Shown piece by piece: positions 44,649 through 56,044 of a DNA stretch of 64,000 nucleotides. A model generated the notes under the pieces. It was not told the origin of the DNA. It searched no databases and was given only the letters and a program-made list of their open reading frames with translations. Source of the DNA: Cyanodermella asteris (Eukaryota > Ascomycota > Lecanoromycetes > Ostropales > Stictidaceae); contig UYJD01000001.1 in the NCBI GenBank assembly GCA_900618795.1, forward strand, positions 2,622,823-2,686,822, written 5' to 3'. A program made the position numbers and the translations under genes. Numbering within the stretch: the stretch's first letter is position 1; each line of letters begins with the position of its first letter.

Positions 44649-46328
44649 ATGTCGTGTCGTGCATTGCCTCGTTGCCGTGCCTTGAGACACTCTCCAAGTC
44701 CTTCCCTCAGGCAGCCATTTTCCTCTTCTTCTTACCGCTTTGCTCCAGCCGCCGAGTCGCCGGTTGCAGCTAAAAGTGGGCCGCATCGGAACGCGCCGTA
44801 TATCAGTGCGTTCGCGCTCACCTGTACGCTCGGTGCTTCGATTGCTTTCGCTTTCTCCCTAAAGAACCCTGACCAACTCGAGTCTTGGAAGATCTTTGCC
44901 CCCGCCGACGAGTATCTCAATCCAGACATGCCTTCGACACTGGCGCCCGGCCGCCTCGGCAACTTGACGATCGACGAGAAGATCAAGTTGCAGGAAGCGT
45001 GGAGACGGCTGTCGAGAATCTGCAACGTCCCATTGGACGACGATGAGCCCGAACTAGAAACCACCGAGAGCCAGACCGATAGCACGGCGGCGACCAAGGA
45101 GGTAAAGAAGAGCAGGCGGCCCCGATTCCGTCGTAAGAAGACGGACACGGTGAACACAGCCGACACGGAGGACGACAAGTATGGCCAAACAAAAGAGTTC
45201 CAACAGGCCCTGAAGGAGAACACACCCGAGGACATCCGCGAGACTGTCTGGACTATGGTGAAAATGGACCACCCAGATGCCCTAATGTTGCGATTCCTTC
45301 GCGCCCGAAAGTGGGACGTCGACAAAGCGCTGATCATGATGATTTCGACCATGAACTGGCGGAAGCGAGACATGCACATCGAGGACACAATCGTCCATCA
45401 AGGAGAGTCAATAGCATTGAAGGACAACATGAGCAAGGACGACGAAGGATTCCTCGAGCAGTACAGAATCGGAAAGAGCTTTATGCATGGTGTGGACAAG
45501 GATGGAAGGCCGATTTGCATCATCCGAGTCAGGTTACATACTCCTGGAGCGCAGACTACCAAGGCACTCGAAGACTACACGGTCCACACGATTGAGACGA
45601 CGCGCATGGCACTCCGCGACCCCGTTGACACTGCTGCCCTCATCTTCGATATGACAGGCTTTGGCCTCAGGAACATGGACAATGCTCCTATCCTGTTTTT
45701 GATCAAATGTTTCGAAGCCAATTATCCGGAGTCGCTCGGTATGGTCGCTGTTCACAAGGCCCCTTGGGTCTTTCAAGGTATGTTCCGTTTATTCACTGTT
45801 CCGACTTGTGCTGACCACTGGCCAGGGATATGGAAATTGATCCGCGGATGGCTTGACCCTGTAGTAGCATCGAAAATCAGTTTCACGAATAGTGTCGAGG
45901 AGCTCGAGCAGTACATTCCCCGCAAGAACATTCTCAAAGAATTCGGAGGCGATGACGATTGGGAGTACAAATACATTGAACCGACAAAAGAAGAGAACGT
46001 CCTGCTACAAGATACCGCTACCAGGGATAGCTTGCTGAAAGAGCGCCATGAACTGACCCTCAAGTTTCAGAACGCGACACGGCAATGGCTGAAATACGCT
46101 CCGGTAGAGCCAGAGTTCGAGAAACTCACAAAGGAGCGAGATGAGATCGCAGAACAGCTCCGCGTAGACTACTGGAAGGTCGACCCGTACATCAGAGCAC
46201 GGTCTCTATACGATAGAACAGGCGTGATCAACCCAGGTGGCAAGATTGACTTCTATCCCTATAGACATGCTTCGGCAGAAAAGCCGACGGACGAGGCGGG
46301 TATTGAGACAGGCAACGGGCCAGCATAA
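44649..46328 (+). CDS. CSR1: Sec14-like CRAL-TRIO lipid transfer protein
   Basis: Phospholipid-transfer protein of the Sec14 family, most like fungal Csr1/Sfh2. Two exons (44649-45777, 45826-46328) give 543 residues. The start chosen opens with MSCRALPRCRALRHSPSPSL, an Arg/Ser-rich presequence without acids, followed by a hydrophobic segment (ISAFALTCTLGASIAFAFSL), suggesting mitochondrial membrane targeting. CRAL-TRIO N domain: TVWTMVKMDHPDALMLRFLR then ARKWDVDKALIMM. CRAL-TRIO: DTAALIFDMTGFGLRNMD, IKCFEANYPESLGMVAVHKA, and after splicing PWVFQGIWKLIRGWLDPVVA. The 48-bp intron (GTATGT donor, TGACCAC branch-like site, GCCAG acceptor) is a multiple of three with no stop, so an unspliced message would add 16 residues inside the lipid-binding fold. 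Confidence 0.88.
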   Translation: MSCRALPRCRALRHSPSPSLRQPFSSSSYRFAPAAESPVAAKSGPHRNAPYISAFALTCTLGASIAFAFSLKNPDQLESWKIFAPADEYLNPDMPSTLAPGRLGNLTIDEKIKLQEAWRRLSRICNVPLDDDEPELETTESQTDSTAATKEVKKSRRPRFRRKKTDTVNTADTEDDKYGQTKEFQQALKENTPEDIRETVWTMVKMDHPDALMLRFLRARKWDVDKALIMMISTMNWRKRDMHIEDTIVHQGESIALKDNMSKDDEGFLEQYRIGKSFMHGVDKDGRPICIIRVRLHTPGAQTTKALEDYTVHTIETTRMALRDPVDTAALIFDMTGFGLRNMDNAPILFLIKCFEANYPESLGMVAVHKAPWVFQGMFRLFTVPTCADHWPGIWKLIRGWLDPVVASKISFTNSVEELEQYIPRKNILKEFGGDDDWEYKYIEPTKEENVLLQDTATRDSLLKERHELTLKFQNATRQWLKYAPVEPEFEKLTKERDEIAEQLRVDYWKVDPYIRARSLYDRTGVINPGGKIDFYPYRHASAEKPTDEAGIETGNGPA

Positions 46329-46482
46329 AGAGTACTCGATGATACATGATACAGTCCAATACCTATAGACTTGTTGTGACGGCAATGGAGGATTTTTTTC
46401 TGCTTCGCAAGCGATGGTCATCGCGCAAACTGCACATGATTTCTTTGGCGCCATTTGCGCATGTTTAACCTCAGTGCACGAT

Positions 46483-47326
46483 CTAGAGGTTTGGTCCTTG
46501 CAGCTTCTTGACGAGCTTCTCGGCGTAAGTCTTGAGCTCGCCCTTGTCGGCTTCTTTGAGAGGCCAGCCAACGCCCAAGCCTTCCTGCTCGTTCGGCTTC
46601 GGAATCTGTAGCCGGTTTAGCAACGTCGTGAATGAGCCATACGAAATCAAAACTCACAACGTGAACGTGAACCTGTTGATGATCTTGTCAGCAATTGTAC
46701 ATTGACCTTGCATGTCAACAAGTTGTATCACTTACGTGATCTACCAACTGATGCGCCAAGCGACCGTTGTTCTGCAAGATGTTGTACTGTTCCGCACCAG
46801 TGGCCTTGACAATCGCGCTCGCCGCAGGCTATACGCGCGAACAAAAGACAACCCGTCAGCTTGCGACTCTCTCGAATAAAACTAGGTACACTCAATGCAC
46901 GTCCGCATCGCCCCGCCGGGGACCCGCAGGAGATTGAGCGGGATTCCGATAAAGGTTGCAGAAAACTTGCTCACCAGCATCCTCTCCAAATACTGGTCCG
47001 GAATGTCGGCCAGCTTTGCGCCACAATACTTTGGGATCACCAACTAGCGGCAGGAGAGTTAGTCATCGGGATGGACGACATTCAATTTCGTCCCGGTGGT
47101 GGTGGTGTGGCACGCACGGCATGGCCCTTGCTCAGGGGCTGGATGTCCAGAAAGGCGTAGACGTGGTCGTTGTCGATGAGCTTGAAGGATGGGATCTCCT
47201 CTGCGAGGTCAGTGTTATCTTGAATTCATCAAATTGAAGGGTGGAAGGGGGGGGCTGCTCTCGAGTCAACGTACGTCGGATGATTTTGCAGAAGATGCAG
47301 TTTGCGGTTAGATGTTTCGCGGCCAT
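46483..47326 (-). CDS. HNT1: HIT-family nucleotide hydrolase (Hint type)
   Basis: Histidine-triad purine nucleoside phosphoramidase of the Hint branch. Six exons: 47326-47275, 47200-47118, 47043-46975, 46828-46736, 46672-46658, 46605-46483, giving 144 residues. The N-terminus MAAKHLTANCIFCKIIRQEI has the Hint CxFC; then DNDHVYAFLDIQPLSKGHAL and VIPKYCGAKLADIPDQYLER, QYNILQNNGRLAHQLVDH. The triad HVHVHV straddles junctions: exon 4 ends with the first His, exon 5 is just 15 bases coding VHVHV, and exon 6 begins IPKPNEQEGLGVGWP. Intron lengths are 74, 74, 146, 63 and 52 bp. All junctions keep phase and the product has normal size. Confidence 0.93.
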
Positions 47327-48273
47327 CTTGAGAAGGGGGTGGCTGATGAGCGAGGGTCGATTGGCGAGGAGGTTGTTCGTTACTCACGCAGCCGGCTGAC
47401 CTTTGACGCCGAATACTGGAGCAAGACGTCAGCAGCGCGGTATGAAGCCGGCCGAAAGGGGGGAAAGGTGTGGGGCCTAAGGTGTCAAGTGCAATAAGTA
47501 TATAAATGACAATAAAAGACGAAAATGATCGTGGGAGTGGGACGATCTATATAACATACCTCTTGCCTTTTAGTAAGTCCTCTCACGCGAAGTCCGCAGG
47601 TTCAACGCACACCCGCGGCATGAATTTAAGGTTCCTTTCCATTCTAACAATCTCGCAGCCAGAAGTATCATTGTTTCGCCCAATAAACTCCACTATGCAA
47701 TCTTTGGAAACACACGCTCCGCGTACGCGGATATCCTTTTGCTTTCTGTTCTTATGGCTAGCATTCAGCTGCGATGAGCAGTGGCGGCCGCGGCGGATCC
47801 TTTTGCCGGTCAGCGCTCCGCCAGGCAAGGCGGTGCTGCTGTATTGAATTGTCAGTCCTCACCACTCGTCTGCTTGAGTTCATGATGCGGACCCGGCTCA
47901 CTTTCAAAGAGTTTACAGTGAGGCGCGATGGGCAATTAAAACATGCTTCTATTTATTTGGGCTGCATCAATCACTCTAAACGCTTGTAGACACGAGTGAT
48001 GAGTAAGTACGTGGTGCATAGCAATGATGGAAACGGGTGTGAGGCACTGCACTGATTATGGCAACGTGGATGACCATCGCGCGGTCGCCGAAACGACTCC
48101 AAAGTCTGAACAGTCATTACCGCTGAGAGCTTGGGTATGGCTTGACGCATCATGTTTGCAATTTCCTCCTTTTGCTCTATTGACCGGGCCTACTGAGGCA
48201 TGCTAGAATATCGCAATCCACGAAATGCCGGCTTCATAACATCGTGTCAATCGTACAACACCACCAGTTGCCA
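47327..48273. other. Gene-free stretch upstream of HNT1
   Basis: About 950 bases between two minus-strand genes. A frame at 47506-47847 has no domain resemblance. It presumably holds the HNT1 promoter and the RPN9 3' end. Confidence 0.45.
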
Positions 48274-49477
48274 TTATGCAGCCCAGACATCCTTGCCCAC
48301 TCCTTCGATCCAGTGACCCAGATGATTCACACTGGAATCCCACTGGTTCAGCCTTTCCCTCATGTTATCAATCTGCTTCATGTCCAGGACCTTTGGCTGG
48401 ACCCAGTTGATCCGAGCGACTTCAGACACCTGGTCGATGCTTCCCTTCAATAATCCCAAACTGAGTGCCTTCATGATCAAGATCTCAATCTCCTGCGGCT
48501 GCACATTCGTCTCTTTCGCTATCGTTGTAAATGTCATAGCTCGGTCATGTGGCGGGCGTCTGAACACAGCCTCGGTGAGTGCAGATAGAGATATCTTCTG
48601 ATACAAGAAAGACTTGTGCTCGGAGAGTAAAGGGTGACGTGCGATTTGTCCTTCCAGGGCAGAGAATGCGGCCAGGTCTCCGCGATTGAAAGCAAATAGA
48701 AGGTCCCGCAGCCATGCATGTTCCGTGTTCTTAAGCGAATCGAGAATTGGATGTAGGAGCAGCTCGCCAAAGTTGTAGATTGAGTCCGAAGCAAGAGCAG
48801 CCAGACTGAGATCCCTAGCTCTAGCCCGGGTCTCTTGTGTGGTGAGTGTCTGAATGTCGATACAAGCAAGGTAGAGGAGGGCTTTCTTGTAGTACGCCGC
48901 GAAGTCGCCCGTAACCTGGTAGTACCGAGAGTTCACCCGGTAGAAGGCAGCGTGAACTTCTGTTTCCACAGTGTCGAATGTGTCCAAAATCGATTGTGCC
49001 TTGTCTAGATCTTTCCTGACTTCCTCATTTTCAATGTCTTCCACCCGCAGCTTGATCTCGGCGCTTGACACGAGAGCATAAACGTACGCATCTTGTGAAG
49101 CCGGTTTGTCAACCTTTTTCGTTAATGTTCTGTAGAACCCGAGACGTTCTTCGTCACCTGCCGAGTGTCAGAAAAGACCAGATCGTAGGGCCGGTCAACT
49201 TACTAGAGCACTGTGTGGCCGCCTTGAGAGCGAGAGAAACGAACTTAAGCTGGTTGATCTTGTCCGCGAAATGAACGATGAACTGTCGGAATAGAGGCAG
49301 ACGATGTTTGGCATTTTTCGGGTCGGAAAAGTACGTCTCAAGGACTTGGGTGAGCTGATGCCATAGCTTGCGATCCCAGTACTCTTCAATGTCAAGGAAA
49401 GTCTGCAGCGACTCCTCGGGCGCCTCATCTCGTTGCTCGCTCAGAAAGTTGGAGATCTTCTCCGGGTCGACCGCCAT
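48274..49477 (-). CDS. RPN9: 26S proteasome lid subunit Rpn9
   Basis: PCI-domain subunit of the 19S lid (human PSMD13), a scaffold needed for assembly of the lid. Two exons (49477-49204, 49157-48274; 46-bp intron) give 385 residues. The N-terminus MAVDPEKISNFLSEQRDEAP and EEYWDRKLWHQLTQVLETYF match the family; the junction reads TQCSSGDEERLGFYRTLTKK. Helical repeats follow (EVHAAFYRVNSRYYQVTGDF, YYKKALLYLACIDIQTL). The PCI/winged-helix part has LSEHKSFLYQKISLSALTEA, TFTTIAKETNVQPQEIEILI and VARINWVQPKVLDMKQIDNM. It is divergent from the complex I gene with only 227 bases between starts. Confidence 0.95.
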
Positions 49478-49704
49478 GCTGAGTTTTCTGGCTCTCGTTC
49501 GCAGCTGTACAGAAAGGTGCAAGATGTGTCGATAGTTGCAGAGCACGAGCTTTGGACAAGGCGGGCAGCTCACTCGCGCCTCACAGCTTGGATCGCCGTC
49601 ACAGCTGCTGACGTAAGCTGTCCATCGCAACGACATCCGACACAACCTTTGCTACACCGGGATAGCTCCAAAGCTCCGAGCAATTGGTGTGTTCCAACGC
49701 AATC
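49478..49704. promoter_or_regulatory. Compact divergent promoter, RPN9 and nuo-40
   Basis: Only 227 bases separate the two start codons, so the promoters and leaders must overlap or abut. No clear TATA box and no yeast proteasome element is seen. Confidence 0.45.
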
Positions 49705-51003
49705 ATGCAGAAGAGCTGGGCGACGCCGGCGGCCGAGTGCCTCAAACTGTCTGGACGGCGTATTTCAAGGCCTGAGACGATCCAGAAGCGTGGACTGCAG
49801 GATATCCAAATCACACGAACCGGCAAACCTATCATTCGAGTCCAAGGTGGCAGGTATGACAGTCAAGAGGACGCTCGACGAGATTGAGACTGATGATCTT
49901 CAAGATCTTCACTAGGAGGACACACCGCAACAGTATTCGGCGCCAGTGGCTTCCTTGGTCGTTACGTTGTGAGCCGACTAGGTACGTCGACATTCCATTT
50001 ATACACTGGAAACAAATTGACAGTTTCTAGCTACGCAAGGATGTACAGTCATCGTCCCGTACAGAGACTTTATGGGTCGGAGGCACTTGAAGGTTACGGG
50101 CGATCTTGGAAGAGTCAACTTTTTGGAGTGGGACATTCGCAACACACAGTCGATTGAAGAGAGCGTGAGGCATTCGGATATCGTCTATAACCTCGTCGGA
50201 GCCGATTACCCAACAAAGAACTTCACACTGGAGGATGTGCATGTGGAGGGCACCGAGCGTATTGCCGAGGCCGTTGCGAAATACGACGTGGACAGGTTCG
50301 TTCAGGTCTCATCATACAACGCAGACAAGAACTCTCCTAGTGAGTTCTTCAGGACAAAGGCCAGAGGCGAGGAGGTCGCTCGCAGCATCTACCCAGAGAC
50401 TACCATTGTTCGCCCCGCGCCTATTTTCGGCTTCGAAGACAGATTACTACACACGCTAGCTTCCAACAGCAGGATGATCACCGCAAACTCGTTGCAACAA
50501 ACCCTCTGGCCCGTACACGCGATTGATGTCGGTGATGCTCTAGAGCGCATGGCTCAGCAGGACTGGACAGCGGGTCAGACTTTTGAGCTTTATGGGCCTC
50601 GTGAATACAGCATGGAGGAGATCGCTGACCTAGTCGATCGCGAGATCATGAAGCACCGAAGACACATCAATGTGCCAAAGCAGTTGTTGAAACCGGTGGC
50701 CGATATCATGAACAAGGTCTTGTGGTGGAAGACAGGGTCCGCAGACGAGATCGAACGCGAGTTTATCGACCAAGTCATTGATCCCAGCGCGAAGACTTTC
50801 AAGGACTTGGGCATCGAGCCCGCCGATGTTGCCAGCCTGACCTTCCACTACCTTGTAAGTGACCCACTAACTATGATTATGAACAGAGCTCACAGATTCC
50901 ACAGCAAGGCTACCGCAGCTCATCTTTCTATGACTTGCCACCCGCCACCGAGCGAGAAAAGAGGGAGGAGAGAAAGTTCTTGCATGTTATCGATGACCAA
51001 TGA
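49705..51003 (+). CDS. nuo-40: Complex I 40-kDa subunit (NDUFA9)
   Basis: Accessory NADPH-binding subunit of mitochondrial NADH:ubiquinone oxidoreductase (Neurospora NUO-40, human NDUFA9), an atypical short-chain dehydrogenase. Four exons: 49705 to about 49846, 49916-49981, 50031-50854, 50905-51003; about 376 residues. The N-terminus (MQKSWATPAAECLKLSGRRI, later ITRTGKPIIRVQGG) is a mitochondrial presequence. The Rossmann motif is HTATVFGASGFLGRYVVSRL, then CTVIVPYRDFMGRRHLKVTG. Further matches: DIVYNLVGADYPTKNFTLED and RPAPIFGFEDRLLHTLA. The exon 1-2 junction is uncertain: a GTATGA donor at 49854 would break the frame, while GTGGCA at 49847 or a GC donor at 49850 keep it. The last two introns are clear (GTACGT, GTAAGT). 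Confidence 0.9.
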
Positions 51004-51682
51004 TTGTGGCAGATCATTACTTGACAGCCGAAATGCCACCGTGAAAAGGCGACCAGCTGTGTATATTGAAAGCGAATTTACTTTGTTGCTCCCTGCACAC
51101 TATTCGAACGTGTGGAGATTCCCCAACTGCCCGCTGCCTCCAAAGTAGTAAGGATTTATTTTGGCCCGAAGTACAAACTTTGCTGTGATGTTTCTGTCGT
51201 TACTGCTTTTGCGCTAGCGTTCTACCCATCATCTGCTCCTCAAGTCTCTCTCTCTAGACTCAACGACTGACACGTCACGCGCGGCTTACTACAATGGACC
51301 AGCAGGTCAGAGCGCGGTGCGCGGCACACTCTTTCGAGGACTTCGATGCGTCTATAGGCAATCAGGAAAGATGTCTACCTGGAACCCCTACGATGACTAG
51401 ATGCTTCGCAGTCGGTTGCCGAGAGAAAGATTCTCAAGATAGCTGCGCACGCACACGAGATAAAAAGAGGCTTAAAGCGGAAAATTAATAGGCCATCACG
51501 TTCGTAAGCTCAAGTGACAAAACTTACAAGAGGAACAAGAAGTTTTGCTCAGCACCTCTTTGACGGTATCCAATTCAACAAACGGTATATATCTACATTT
51601 TGTCCATTCTCGGAAAACACCATAGCTTCGCGCTTCTTGCACAACATGCGTGAAATCATTGCCCTTTTGTAGCGGCAACTCT
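51004..51682. other. Convergent spacer
   Basis: About 680 bases between the complex I gene and the DUF1996 gene. Small frames at 51294-51488 and 51496-51828 have no resemblance to known proteins. Confidence 0.45.
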
Positions 51683-53011
51683 CTAGTTGTTGTGAACGTT
51701 ACGGTGCTTGTGCAGGTGCTGGCTCCTGCGGTACGACTTGCTAGTCGACTGAGCAGTCTTGCTCGACTTGGCAGCAGTCGGCGAAGCATTTCCAGAGCCA
51801 GTCTGGACAGCAGGGACACCAGAACCAAGAGGAGCCAGGGGACCGTTCAAGTTGGCGCTCGGGGTCGGCTTGTCGCAGCTGGTGACCACGGTAGCGGTAC
51901 CGCCGGACTGGACGGGGTTGCAGCCGGGGAGCGAATCGAGGTGGCCCTTGATGGCCTCGTCGATGGGGCTCTTCAGGTTGCAGGACGGCGGCTGCTTGGC
52001 GCTGCCGGTGACGGTACCGCCGGGGATGCCGGTGCATGTGTCCATGCCAATGTCGCCGGCGTCGCAGTTGTCGATGGTCCACTTGAGCGCGTCCTGGTCC
52101 CAGCCGGAGATGAAGTCGGCGTGCAGCGAGTAGCCGGTGTTGTCGCCGTTGGCGAGGACGAAGGGCTGCGTGTCCTTGCCCGTCTCCCACTGGCCGGCGA
52201 AGAGCGGCGTGTTCCAGTAGAGCTCGTAGAAGAGGTGGGGCACGTGGTCGTAGCCGGCCGGGCAGTTCATGTTGCCCTTGCCGTCGGACGAGGGGAAGGC
52301 GGTGTTGTTCTTGTAGTTGGTCGGGCCGGCAGCCTTGTTGTAGCAGGATGGGAAGTGGATGTTGGAGCGGAGGGGAGAGTAAGTCCCGTCGCAGTTCTTG
52401 TTGGGGAAACCGACGCCCTCTTGGGTGTTGTGGGGCGCGGCCATTCCGATCTTCTTGCCATCGGAGTCGGTGGGCCAGGCTGGTTTGTCGGTGTTCTGCG
52501 GGCAGGTCCAGGAGATGGGCTGAATCTCGCCCTTGGAGGCATCCAGTTGTAGGTCGGATGTCTTGGGAGGCGAGCGCAGCGTGTTGTTGCCGGAGACCAT
52601 CCTGAAGCCGGGCTCGAATGGCACGATCTCATCGGTTGTCTGGTCGAAGAAGTAGTACACGTTCATGTAGTACAACGGGACGTCGATGAAGCTCCCGTTC
52701 GTGGGCGACTTGAAGTAGAGCTTCGGTGCCCAGTAGTTGCTCAAGTCCTTGTTGACGCGAGACGTTGTGCAAGTGGCCCGGTCCTTGAAGTCGCTGGTCA
52801 TGTTGAAGTCGAAGGCGTTTCCGCCCTGGATAGTGTGGACATGGGTGGATATCTCACCCGGGTTGACGACTGGGTCCATGCGAGACTCGAGAAGCGGTCC
52901 GTCGCCGAAAAAGTGAAGCACAGCGAAGGTGCCCTTGGTGTGACCGGCAGCCAGAGCACTGGGCAGAGCAGCCGCCAAAGCAGCAATCGAGGTCTTGGAG
53001 AAGATGGCCAT
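51683..53011 (-). CDS. Secreted DUF1996 protein
   Basis: A secreted fungal protein of 442 residues with a DUF1996 domain (PF09362), of unknown function and often linked to cell wall or vegetative stages. The start chosen gives a classic signal peptide (MAIFSKTSIAALAAALPSAL, cut after AAG). The domain begins FFGDGPLLESRMDPVVNPGE and ISTHVHTIQGGNAFDFNM, with paired Cys in later blocks: PISWTCPQNTDKPAWPTD, GVGFPNKNCDGTYSPLRSNI, HFPSCYNKAAGPTNYKNNTA, MNCPAGYDHVPHLFYELYW and YSLHADFISGWDQDALKWTI. After about residue 370 the tail is Ser/Thr/Pro-rich and ends in His/Arg (RRSQHLHKHRNVHNN), without a clear GPI signal. No intron needed. Confidence 0.92.
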   Translation of the reverse strand: MAIFSKTSIAALAAALPSALAAGHTKGTFAVLHFFGDGPLLESRMDPVVNPGEISTHVHTIQGGNAFDFNMTSDFKDRATCTTSRVNKDLSNYWAPKLYFKSPTNGSFIDVPLYYMNVYYFFDQTTDEIVPFEPGFRMVSGNNTLRSPPKTSDLQLDASKGEIQPISWTCPQNTDKPAWPTDSDGKKIGMAAPHNTQEGVGFPNKNCDGTYSPLRSNIHFPSCYNKAAGPTNYKNNTAFPSSDGKGNMNCPAGYDHVPHLFYELYWNTPLFAGQWETGKDTQPFVLANGDNTGYSLHADFISGWDQDALKWTIDNCDAGDIGMDTCTGIPGGTVTGSAKQPPSCNLKSPIDEAIKGHLDSLPGCNPVQSGGTATVVTSCDKPTPSANLNGPLAPLGSGVPAVQTGSGNASPTAAKSSKTAQSTSKSYRRSQHLHKHRNVHNN

Positions 53012-56000
53012 TTCGAAGGTTCGAAAGATCTGAAAGGGATAAAAAGTGCTGAGATGGGACAAGAGCAATCAATGCGCTCGAAAAGAGTGGAAGCGTCTAG
53101 CACGATGAGTGAGGACTAGCCTACACTCGATAGCAGAAAATGAATGAAATGTCCTGGCAAGAAGGAACAGGTAGCAAGTGCTAGACAAAGAGAGAACGCA
53201 GAGAGCCGGTGACTACCCAAAAGAGAAGAACAAGAGACAACAAGCAGCAGCTGGGGGATATATCTGACCAGAGGCCGTCTATGTGGGAAAAGCGCAGCCA
53301 TTAAGCTGCCGAGTGGACCCAGCACCAAACTCGGGCCGGGGTGGAAGTAATACGAACGGTAGCATGCTCGGACAGCAACGTGCCGACACTGGCGAGAACT
53401 GCTTAGGCTCATCTTGAAGTTGCAACGCAGGCTCAGTAATCGAAGTATGACAGCCCCGTCAGGCTGGCATTAGGGGGTTGAATCGCGGGAAATCTGGACA
53501 AGGATGAAGTGCTCGGGCCACTTGGCGATTGCGCCGCTACGCTGCTGCGCACTAGAAAAGCAGAAATTCGCGCGAGCCAAGGACGAGAAAACGGTTCCAC
53601 CAATGATCGCAATGGTTAGATCTTTCATCTTCTGAAACATGCTGGCGGTTAGCTGCACAGACCTTGAAGTGGGCAAGATCGGAACGAGCAGACCCATCAT
53701 TAGAACCCACTCCACGAACGGGCGATACAGAACATTCCCGCTGAAGGCATGGCGATCCCTCAGGAACCGGCCTGATGCCGACGCATGTCTCTTCAGACCG
53801 CAGTGCGTTGTACAGTCGGATTTGCCTTCCGGAAGGGCATCGTCTGCACGATCGAGGCGCCGCACAAGACGCGATTGGCATCTTGCGGCACGGCCTCAAG
53901 CAAACTATCTGCCGTACAGAATCTCTGAACAATATTTAACGACACCTCCATGATTGTAGACTATCGGGAAGGTAAATTGCTGACGCCAAATGACGCTCCT
54001 CCCTGCTGACCGCGCGGCAACAGGTAAGGAAAGATGCCGAATTTAGCTTCGAGCGGCCGTTTAGCGTGTTTGAGACTTGCCGCCCACAGTTGCAGAGCAG
54101 ACGGCGGATGCACCGCCATCGACATCCAGCCGTCAGCTCCTTGTAGCGCCAGGGGCAGGGCAGTTCGAAACGGTCCCTCGGCTCACGATAGGACTCTCGA
54201 TACTTCCAGCCGTGGTGTAGGAGCCTGAGGGGTCCACAGATGTGACTCTGATTCCATGCTTATTTCACTTGAGAAACCCGCCAAACCAGGCTGGCAGGCA
54301 GGGACTCGGGAAGTGCAGCAAGGGGGCGCCACAGGTCGACCGTCTTTCTTGCCCTGGCCCCCTCATTGGCACGACAGCGTCACTATGATCAGATACAGAA
54401 GCTTCTGCATCCATGGTACTTCGAGTAAGACGAAAACATGCCACCCACCTAATGCGTCCAGATATTCGACACGCACGAGAACAGAAGTCGCAGGCTTGCA
54501 ATGGGCCAGACGGCGGCCAGGAACTTAGCCCCTGTACTTGCAGAGCGATCTGCGGTGCAGGGAATGAGGACAATGTCGTGAATGTCGAGGATTTGCCGTA
54601 CGACCCAGAGCATCTGCCGCAGATTTGTCCTATCGAGACACGTCCAACAGTCCTAGATTGGCAGCAAGGCCGAATCTGACTTGAACCTGGTAGAAGGTAC
54701 CCGTGCAGACCGCCAGAGCTACGCTGCTGCCGTCGTACCGGTACCTCTAGGCAATAAGCGTTGAGACACTCTCGCAGTATATTCGCTACGAGTACCCGAT
54801 AGCTGGTGACAAGTACTCTGACAGAAGCAAGAAGATGAATAAATTACACCCGAGCCTGCCCCGATCAAAGATGGACAAACCCACGAGCGCTTGCAACTTG
54901 CGTAACGCTCAAGATTATCGAGCGAAGATCAGCGGATCGGCCGCCGAGTCGAGCGGCAAACAAGAGCTCCAGACTAAACTGGCTCGCTCCAAACCGTGCG
55001 CGATGCAAAGGCGGAAGAAAGGGATAGGCAATCGAAGGTGTTCGACATGGCTCGTTTCATCCTCCAAATCCTTGCAGTCGGGCCGATCTCTGAATCAACG
55101 CGTTTACGGTTTCCTTCACACTAACGGTAGCGACTACCACATTGCCACCCCCCGGTTCGCTTCGCGTATCAGGACAGTGTGTCTGTGGTTGTACTGTACG
55201 AGCTTTTAGCTCTGCAACTGGCCACCGCTCCTCGGGCACGGCAAGGCGCTCTCTGTAAGGATTGTGCGTACAAAAGCCAGTGAACGATGCGGACAAGGAC
55301 AAAACTGATGCAAGACTACGGCGCCTACGTTCTGTGCATTCTGGCTAGTCCCATTGGATCCCACATCTGGCAGCAGTCTTCAATTTGACCTCTGGCCGTG
55401 ACTCGTTTACCGCTGAAAGGGACTCACTTCCTGCCGCCAGTTTGACAATGGCCAACATTCTGGAAGTTGAACCTCCTCTAGCACGACCTGCGTACAAAGA
55501 GCTGCGGCAAAGTGACTTGATAACGGGCAAGCCTAATTGCTTCGGCAGTGTATGATGCATACCATGGAGCAGGTCTAACAGTAATGCGTCCAAGATTCTT
55601 TTGAATCGATGCATCGGCTATCGCATCTGCACGATGACGGCTTTCCAGAACAGCGCCCCAAGCAGAAGAGTGTAGTCGAGTGAAATTGAGGGAACCCACG
55701 TGGATAGACCACAAGGCGCCTAATGAGATGGTAAGTTGTGATGTCGAATCTGATACGATTCTGTCAAAAAGCGCGGCGAGGAGACTCTCTGTTGCTGTAG
55801 GACACACTCAGGTGAAATCGACCTTCAAAGTGGTCCCCGGCCCTTTCAGAATGTTTTACCCACTCTTCGCATTACTCGCTGAGGATACATACCTCTCGTG
55901 AGCAAGCTGTGGCACCATGGAAAAAAGACCATGAGTGACATCATGTCAACATATCCAATCTGGCATTGCTCCACATCATCGACCAAAGGAAACGGAGACC

Positions 56001-56044
56001 TGAAATAAAGCACTGCCTAAGACGATGGACACTAGCATGTCAAA
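53012..56044. other. Gene-free stretch of 3 kb
   Basis: The largest gap in the window, between two minus-strand genes. Frames of up to 131 codons (53470-53865, 54835-55209) overlap on both strands and resemble nothing known. The first 400 bases are likely the DUF1996 leader and promoter. No transposon ends, tandem arrays or RNA genes were recognised. Confidence 0.45.

Noticed and set aside
51650-52552. 300-codon plus-strand open frame
   Set aside because: Antisense to the secreted DUF1996 gene; Val/Gly-rich and without a recognised domain.
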